Shown here piece by piece: positions 13,792 to 18,107 of a stretch of DNA of 18,107 bases. The position numbers were made by a program, and so were the translations under genes. The number at the start of each line of letters is the position of its first letter. Position 1 is the stretch's first letter. The DNA comes from an uncultured Eubacteriales bacterium (lineage in GTDB: Bacteria; Bacillota; Clostridia; Oscillospirales; Oscillospiraceae). The stretch spans positions 1 through 18,107 of the forward strand of contig CATJWA010000181.1 in assembly GCA_949744025.1 (NCBI GenBank), read 5' to 3'. The notes under the pieces were generated by a model. The model did not search any database, was not told where the DNA came from, and saw only the letters and a program-made list of their open reading frames with translations.

Positions 13792-14682
13792 ATGTATATA
13801 GCTGAATACAGGAAGGCCCTTGCCATGGGCCAGAAGGAGGCGCGGGCACACAAAGCGCATGGCTTTTCGCCCTATCTTCCTGTGCTCGATGAAATACTCG
13901 CCGAGGAGGAGACCTGCGGCGAGGTAGACCTCGGCTTGGTGGAAATTCCCCTTGAGATGGTAGTAGGCACGGAATTTTCCGGCCGCAGCCGCTCGTTCTC
14001 CCACAGCTTCAAGCCTCTGCTGGCAGAGGATTCAGAGTTTGCCTCAAAATGGATATCCCTGTGCCAGGCTCACATGAACGAGGGACTATCTGAACCCATC
14101 CGCGTACACGAGTACATGCACACCTTTTACGTCCGCGAGGGCCACAAGCGCGTGAGCGTACTGCGGTATTTCGGCGCGGACCGTTTCCCCGCTTACGTCA
14201 CACGAATAATGCCCGTGCGCAGCGAGGCCCGGGCAAGCAAAATTTATTACGAGTTTGTCGATTTCTATAAGCTCAGCGGCATCAACTATATCTGGCTAAG
14301 CGGAGTCGGACGCTTCCAGCGCCTTCAGGCCGCCGCCGGCAAGCAGCCGGACGAGGTCTGGAGTGAGCAGGACCGCAAGGATTTTTACTATTTCTATTTA
14401 AATTTCTCCTCTGTTTACAAGCTCAAAAGCGCGCGCGAGCTTGACGGCTACATCACCATAGGCGACGCGCTGCTGCTTTTCCTCGAGTTTTTCGACTATA
14501 GCGAGGTCAAGGACTGCACCCCGACGCAGCTTCGCGCACACTTTGCCCAGCTGCGCGAGATGTTCACCGCCCAGTCCGGCTGGGAAGATGCGGCAAAAAA
14601 ACTGCTGCAATGGCTCTCCTCCCCTGTACGCAGCGTCGCGGACGCCGCGGGGGCAATGCTGCGCCGCGGCGACGGAGAATAG
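13792..14682 (+). CDS. ParB/Srx-like domain protein of unknown function
   Basis: This 296-residue protein starts MYIAEYRKALAMGQKEARAH and is recalled as a Clostridial family lacking a firm function. Residues about 47-140 resemble a ParB N-terminal (ParB/sulfiredoxin) fold: VDLGLVEIPLEMVVGT, then IRVHEYMHTFYVREGHKRVSVLRYFGAD. Here the E-GHKR motif at 116-120 corresponds to the GHHR-type nucleotide-binding motif of ParB. An aromatic-rich helical part follows (IYYEFVDFYK, RKDFYYFYLNFSSVYK). There is no ParB DNA-binding helix-turn-helix and no ParA nearby, so chromosome partitioning is unlikely. Related proteins that I recall carry a further PnrA/BMP-like binding domain; this one ends early without it. 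The ribosome binding site is weak (CAGG). The metallophosphoesterase gene starts 11 bp downstream, so the two are probably one operon. Confidence 0.6.
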   Translation: MYIAEYRKALAMGQKEARAHKAHGFSPYLPVLDEILAEEETCGEVDLGLVEIPLEMVVGTEFSGRSRSFSHSFKPLLAEDSEFASKWISLCQAHMNEGLSEPIRVHEYMHTFYVREGHKRVSVLRYFGADRFPAYVTRIMPVRSEARASKIYYEFVDFYKLSGINYIWLSGVGRFQRLQAAAGKQPDEVWSEQDRKDFYYFYLNFSSVYKLKSARELDGYITIGDALLLFLEFFDYSEVKDCTPTQLRAHFAQLREMFTAQSGWEDAAKKLLQWLSSPVRSVADAAGAMLRRGDGE

Positions 14683-14693
14683 AGGCGGCATGC

Positions 14694-15287
14694 ATGAAAA
14701 TTCTGGCTTTATCCGATGTGGAGTCAAGGTCTCTCTGGGACCATTTCGACAGACGCAAGCTTGAAGGTGTGGAGATGATACTCTCCTGCGGCGACCTCGA
14801 CCCTGACTACCTGTCGTTCCTGGCAACCTTCACCAGCGCGCCCATATTGTATGTACACGGCAACCACGACGACCGATATGCCCAGCGCGAGCCCGGCTGC
14901 TGCGTGTGCGTGGACGGCAAAATCCACGTCCACAACGGTGTGCGCGTGCTCGGGCTCGGCGGCTGTATGCGCTATAAGCCAAGCGGCCGGCACCAGTACA
15001 ATGAGCGGGAGATGGGCCGCCGTGTACGGCGGCTGTGGCTGCCGCTTCACCGGCACGGCGGCTTTGACATACTGCTCACTCACGCGCCTGCTCTCGGCGT
15101 CAATGACGGAAGCGACCTTGCCCACACCGGCTTTGAGTGCTTCAACCGCCTGATGGACAGATACGCGCCCCGCTATTTTGTCCACGGCCATGTTCACATA
15201 AGCTATGGCCGCAAACACCCGCGTCTGGACGAATACGGCTCCACAAAAGTGATAAACGCCTATGAAAGCTACATGTTTGAATACTGA
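14694..15287 (+). CDS. Metallophosphoesterase of the calcineurin-like/YfcE type
   Basis: The 197-residue protein has most motifs of the binuclear-metal phosphoesterases: Asp8 in SDVES, GDLD (33-36), GNHDD (57-61), THAP with His130, and HGHVH (164-168). The first motif normally reads D-x-H; here it is D-V-E, so one metal ligand is changed from His to Glu10 or lost. The length fits the small YfcE-like group, which hydrolyses phosphodiesters in the cytosol; the substrate is unknown. ATG 14694 begins MKILALSD, the usual N-terminus, with AGAGGCGG upstream. The frame is open upstream to 14610, but that part overlaps the preceding gene and is Arg-rich out-of-frame sequence. It follows the ParB-like gene by 11 bp and ends before a shared terminator. 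Confidence 0.9.
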   Translation: MKILALSDVESRSLWDHFDRRKLEGVEMILSCGDLDPDYLSFLATFTSAPILYVHGNHDDRYAQREPGCCVCVDGKIHVHNGVRVLGLGGCMRYKPSGRHQYNEREMGRRVRRLWLPLHRHGGFDILLTHAPALGVNDGSDLAHTGFECFNRLMDRYAPRYFVHGHVHISYGRKHPRLDEYGSTKVINAYESYMFEY

Positions 15288-15314
15288 TTTCGCTGTGCTG
15301 CTCCTTTGGGGCAG

Positions 15315-15351
15315 AAAAATTCCTCCACCTTGGTAAGGCGGAGGAATTTTT
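15315..15351. terminator. Bidirectional terminator between convergent genes
   Basis: AAAAATTCCTCC (15315-15326) pairs with GGAGGAATTTTT (15340-15351), and the inner CCTT/AAGG extends the stem. Symmetric A- and T-runs serve both the metallophosphoesterase transcript and the convergent alaS-HIT transcript. Confidence 0.92.
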
Positions 15352-15368
15352 AATCTATTTACTTTTTG

Positions 15369-15728
15369 TTACACCATTTTTTCGCCTAACTCCCTGCCCG
15401 CAAGGATATGAAAATGCAGGTGCGGTACGGTCTGGCCCGCGTCGGGTCCGCAGTTGCTGATAAGACGGAAACCGTTTGTCAGTCCCTGCTGCTCCGCTAT
15501 CTTCGCCGCAGCCTCAAGGCACTTGGCCGCATAGACGCTGTTGTCCGCATTCAGCGCGCCGGCGGATACGATATGCTCTCGCGGTATAACAAGAATATGC
15601 GTCGGCGCCTGCGGGTTGATGTCGCGGAATGCGTAGACGCTCTCGTCCTCGTACACCTTCGTGGAGGGTATCTCGCCCGCAGCTATTTTGCAGAACAGGC
15701 AGTCAGGGTCGGTGTGGAAGGTTTTCAT
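15369..15728 (-). CDS. HIT-family nucleotide-binding hydrolase (HINT-like)
   Basis: The 119-residue protein is a complete histidine-triad protein. It has CLFCKIAAGEIPS (10-22, with a CxxC zinc-type pair), VYAFRDINPQAPTHILVIPREHI (about 32-53 in the family core; only partly quoted here as a signature), and the triad VPHLHFHIL with His103, His105 and His107. HINT proteins hydrolyse nucleoside phosphoramidates and aminoacyl-adenylates in the cytosol. ATG 15728 is chosen because AAGGAG lies 9 bp upstream (15738-15743 on the minus strand), although the frame continues to 15776 inside alaS. It follows alaS by 16 bp on the same strand, so they are likely co-transcribed. HINT enzymes can act on aminoacyl-AMP made by tRNA synthetases, so the pairing makes functional sense. 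Confidence 0.93.
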   Translation of the reverse strand: MKTFHTDPDCLFCKIAAGEIPSTKVYEDESVYAFRDINPQAPTHILVIPREHIVSAGALNADNSVYAAKCLEAAAKIAEQQGLTNGFRLISNCGPDAGQTVPHLHFHILAGRELGEKMV

Positions 15729-15737
15729 TTTCGCTCG

Positions 15738-15743
15738 CTCCTT
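15738..15743 (-). promoter_or_regulatory. Ribosome binding site fixing the HIT start
   Basis: AAGGAG on the minus strand lies 9 bp before ATG 15728. It selects this start over the longer in-frame extension that overlaps the end of alaS. Confidence 0.8.
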
Positions 15744-15744
15744 A

Positions 15745-18107
15745 TCACTGTATTTTAGAGGCCACAAAGTCGTCAACTATGGCCAGTGCGTCGTCGGTCT
15801 TGAGCACGTCGTTGCCGCCGCCCATCGCGCTGTCGGGCTTTCCTCCGCCCTTGCCGCCGGCCACAGCGGTCACGGAACGGATTATCTCGCCCGCCTTTAT
15901 TCCGCCGGCCACGGCATTTTTGCCGCACACGGCCAGGAAAGTGCTCTTGTCGCCGTTGACGGTCGCGAGCACGGCCACAACATTCGGGTCCTTATCGCGC
16001 AGGAAGTCGCCCATGCGGCGCAGGCTGTTCGCGTCAAGGTCGGAACGCGTGGCGGTTATCACGTGGTAATCGCCTATTGTCTTTGCCGAGAACAGAAAAC
16101 GCTCCACGTCTCCGGAAAGCAGCCGGTCCTTGAGCTTCTCCATATCCTGGCGCATGTGCCTGACCTCACTCATGAAGCCCTCCATACGTCCGACAATATC
16201 AGCCGGCGTGGTTTTCAGCAGCTCAGCCGCCTTAAAGAGCTTACTTTCCATACTGTCCATACGGCGCATGAATTCCTTGCCGGTTACAGCCTCGATTCTT
16301 CTCACACCCGAGGCCACAGAGCCCTCGCTTACAATGTGGAAGGTACCTACCATCGCGGTGTTGCCGACGTGCGTGCCGCCGCACAGCTCCACGGACTTGC
16401 CGCCCATCGACACCACGCGCACCACGTCGCCGTATTTCTCGCCAAACAACGCCATAGCGCCGCGGCGCTTGGCCTCGTCAATAGGCATCTCCTCAATCTC
16501 AACGGCCATACCGTCCAAAATCATGCTGCCGACCTGACGGTTTATGCGCATTATCTCCTCCGCAGTCAGAGACGAGAAGTGAGTGAAGTCAAATCGCAGG
16601 TGGTCCGGCTCAACAAACGAGCCGGCCTGGTGTACATGATCGCCCAGTACATCCTGAAGCGCCTTCTGCATCAGGTGCGTGGCCGAGTGAGCGCGCTTTA
16701 TGGCCGCACGGCGTTCGGTATCTATGGCCGCGGTGACCTCGGCATCCACGCTTATCTCTCCACGCGTCATTTCACCGTGGTGGAGGTATTTTCCCCCCTT
16801 GTCCTTCTGCACATCTGTCACGGAAAAGACAGCCTCACCGAAGCGTATCTCCCCGCGGTCGGCCACCTGGCCTCCCATCTCTGCGTAGAAAGGCGTGCGG
16901 CTTAGCACGACTATGCCGCGGCGCCCCTCTCCCAGGGTGCCGCAGGTCTCGCCCTCCTCGACAAGCGCCAGCACCTTCGCGCAGCTCTCGTTTTCCGTAT
17001 AGCCGGTAAACTCCGTCGGTGTGGAGTCAAGGCCCAAATCTATACCGGCCCAAGCGTCTGACATGTCGCCGCGGGCAGCGCGGGCGCGCTTTCTCTGCTC
17101 ATCCATGAGCACGTTGAAGCGTTCCATGTCTATACTCATGCCCTCCTCCTCGGCCATCTCTGCGGTCAGGTCCACGGGGAAGCCATAGGTATCGTAGAGC
17201 TTGAAAGCGTCGTCTCCGGAGAACATTTTCTCGCCCCTGTCCTTGTGTCCGGCAAGCATATCGCCATAGATGTGCATTCCGGCATCAATCGTGCGGGCAA
17301 AGTTCTCCTCCTCAGTTTTTACAACGCGTACAATATAGCCTCGCTTTTCGCTCAGGTCCGGATAGTGGCCCTCATTCTCATGGATAACCGTCTCTACCAC
17401 GCTGTATAAGAAGGGCTCGTTCACGCCAAGGAGCTTTCCGTGGCGTGCGGCGCGGCGCAGCAGGCGGCGCAGAACGTAGCCGCGGCCCTCGTTGGACGGC
17501 AGCACGCCGTCACATATCATGAAGGTGGCCGAGCGGATGTGGTCGGTTATAATGCGCAGGGACACATCCCTCTTGTAGCTTTCGTTGTAGTGCACGCCCG
17601 TTATCTCGGAGACCTTGTTGGTGATATTCATGACGGTGTCCACGTCAAACAGGCTCTCCACATTCTGACACACACAGGCAAGGCGCTCAAGCCCCATGCC
17701 TGTGTCAATGTTTTTCTGTGCAAGGTCGGAATAATGGCCCTCGCCGTCGTTGTCGAACTGGGAAAATACGTTGTTCCATACCTCCATGAAGCGGTCACAA
17801 TCACAGCCCGGCGCGCAGTCGGGCTTTCCGCAGCCGTGCTCAAGGCCGCGGTCGTAATATATCTCCGAGCAGGGTCCGCAGGGTCCGGAGCCATGCTCCC
17901 AAAAGTTGTCATCCTTTCCCAGCCGCGTCATGCGCTCGGGCGGGACTCCTATCTCTCTGGTCCAGATGTCGTATGCCTCGTCGTCCTCGACGTACACGCT
18001 CGGATAAAGGCGCTCCGGCTCAAGGCCGACCCATTCTGGGCTCGTGAGGAACTCCCAGCTCCATGCCAGTGCCTCACGCTTGAAATAATCGCCAAAGGAG
18101 AAGTTGC
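15745..18107 (-). CDS. alaS: Alanyl-tRNA synthetase, lacking the N-terminus
   Basis: The reading frame runs off the right edge. About 787 residues are visible, starting at NFSFGDYFKREALAWSWEFL, a conserved part of the class II aminoacylation core near residue 80 of the family. The core continues with GPCGPCSEIYYD and NNVFSQF. The editing domain has HSATH (about 16670-16696) and CGGTH (about 16369-16386), the metal-binding His/Cys residues that hydrolyse mischarged Ser/Gly-tRNA(Ala). The C-terminal part has a glycine-rich GGKGGGKPDSAMGGG segment, typical of the DHHA1 domain. The enzyme charges tRNA(Ala) in the cytosol and is essential. Total size would be about 870 residues, normal for bacteria. 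The stop codon is TGA at 15745-15747. A long plus-strand frame opposite it is antisense shadow. Confidence 0.97.
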   Translation of the reverse strand, partial: NFSFGDYFKREALAWSWEFLTSPEWVGLEPERLYPSVYVEDDEAYDIWTREIGVPPERMTRLGKDDNFWEHGSGPCGPCSEIYYDRGLEHGCGKPDCAPGCDCDRFMEVWNNVFSQFDNDGEGHYSDLAQKNIDTGMGLERLACVCQNVESLFDVDTVMNITNKVSEITGVHYNESYKRDVSLRIITDHIRSATFMICDGVLPSNEGRGYVLRRLLRRAARHGKLLGVNEPFLYSVVETVIHENEGHYPDLSEKRGYIVRVVKTEEENFARTIDAGMHIYGDMLAGHKDRGEKMFSGDDAFKLYDTYGFPVDLTAEMAEEEGMSIDMERFNVLMDEQRKRARAARGDMSDAWAGIDLGLDSTPTEFTGYTENESCAKVLALVEEGETCGTLGEGRRGIVVLSRTPFYAEMGGQVADRGEIRFGEAVFSVTDVQKDKGGKYLHHGEMTRGEISVDAEVTAAIDTERRAAIKRAHSATHLMQKALQDVLGDHVHQAGSFVEPDHLRFDFTHFSSLTAEEIMRINRQVGSMILDGMAVEIEEMPIDEAKRRGAMALFGEKYGDVVRVVSMGGKSVELCGGTHVGNTAMVGTFHIVSEGSVASGVRRIEAVTGKEFMRRMDSMESKLFKAAELLKTTPADIVGRMEGFMSEVRHMRQDMEKLKDRLLSGDVERFLFSAKTIGDYHVITATRSDLDANSLRRMGDFLRDKDPNVVAVLATVNGDKSTFLAVCGKNAVAGGIKAGEIIRSVTAVAGGKGGGKPDSAMGGGNDVLKTDDALAIVDDFVASKIQ

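Noticed and set aside
15661..16905. Plus-strand open frame of 414 codons opposite alaS
   Set aside because: It is antisense to a strongly conserved alaS, has no ribosome binding site, and its His/Ala/Val-rich composition is what GC-rich codon bias gives on the opposite strand.
1..18107. CRISPR arrays, tRNA or rRNA genes, insertion sequences, toxin-antitoxin or phage defence modules
   Set aside because: No regularly spaced repeats, tRNA cloverleaf, rRNA motifs, transposase motifs or defence-protein motifs were seen on either strand.

Overview
The window looks like a chromosomal segment of a spore-forming-lineage Firmicute in class Clostridia, most likely near Oscillospiraceae/Oscillospirales. 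This is inferred from a stand-alone Spo0A_C-domain protein, DUF4367 and DUF6147 proteins, strong GGAGG ribosome binding sites, compact intrinsic terminators and fairly GC-rich coding sequence. It holds 18 genes. Two are cut by the window edges: an ACT-domain protein at the left and alaS at the right.

Layout. 1-1745: the end of an ACT-domain protein (UPF0237), an unusual nested inverted repeat, and a complete UPF0210/DUF711 protein closed by a strong terminator. 1769-3027 (minus): a membrane-anchored anti-sigma-like DUF4367 protein followed by an exported DUF6147 protein. 3028-3475: no convincing gene, but an orphan plus-strand terminator. 3485-4064: a small XRE regulator followed by a bare Spo0A C-terminal DNA-binding domain. 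4286-12515: the most interesting region. A LysR regulator (minus) diverges from a seven-gene plus-strand operon: aconitase X large subunit, aconitase X small (swivel) subunit, a uroporphyrinogen-decarboxylase-fold protein, the three TRAP transporter components (DctP lipoprotein, DctQ, DctM) and an FAD-dependent oxidoreductase. A perfect 33-bp palindrome sits between the two divergent promoters. The operon ends at a terminator shared with a convergent AraC-family regulator (12627-13535). 13536-13791: a structured non-coding stretch. 13792-15287: a ParB-like protein and a metallophosphoesterase. 15369-18107 (minus): alaS followed by a HIT-family protein.

How the genes may work together. The TRAP system would import a small organic anion or zwitterion. 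Aconitase X would dehydrate a hydroxylated substrate. The best characterised bacterial reaction of that family is cis-3-hydroxy-L-proline dehydration, but these subunits are divergent. The FAD enzyme would carry out a redox step, and the URO-D-fold protein a methyl-transfer or decarboxylation step. The LysR protein would sense the substrate or an intermediate. The substrate cannot be read from sequence. The gene combination is the main candidate here for an undescribed catabolic pathway.

All family calls come from reading motifs and overall protein pattern. No database search was run.
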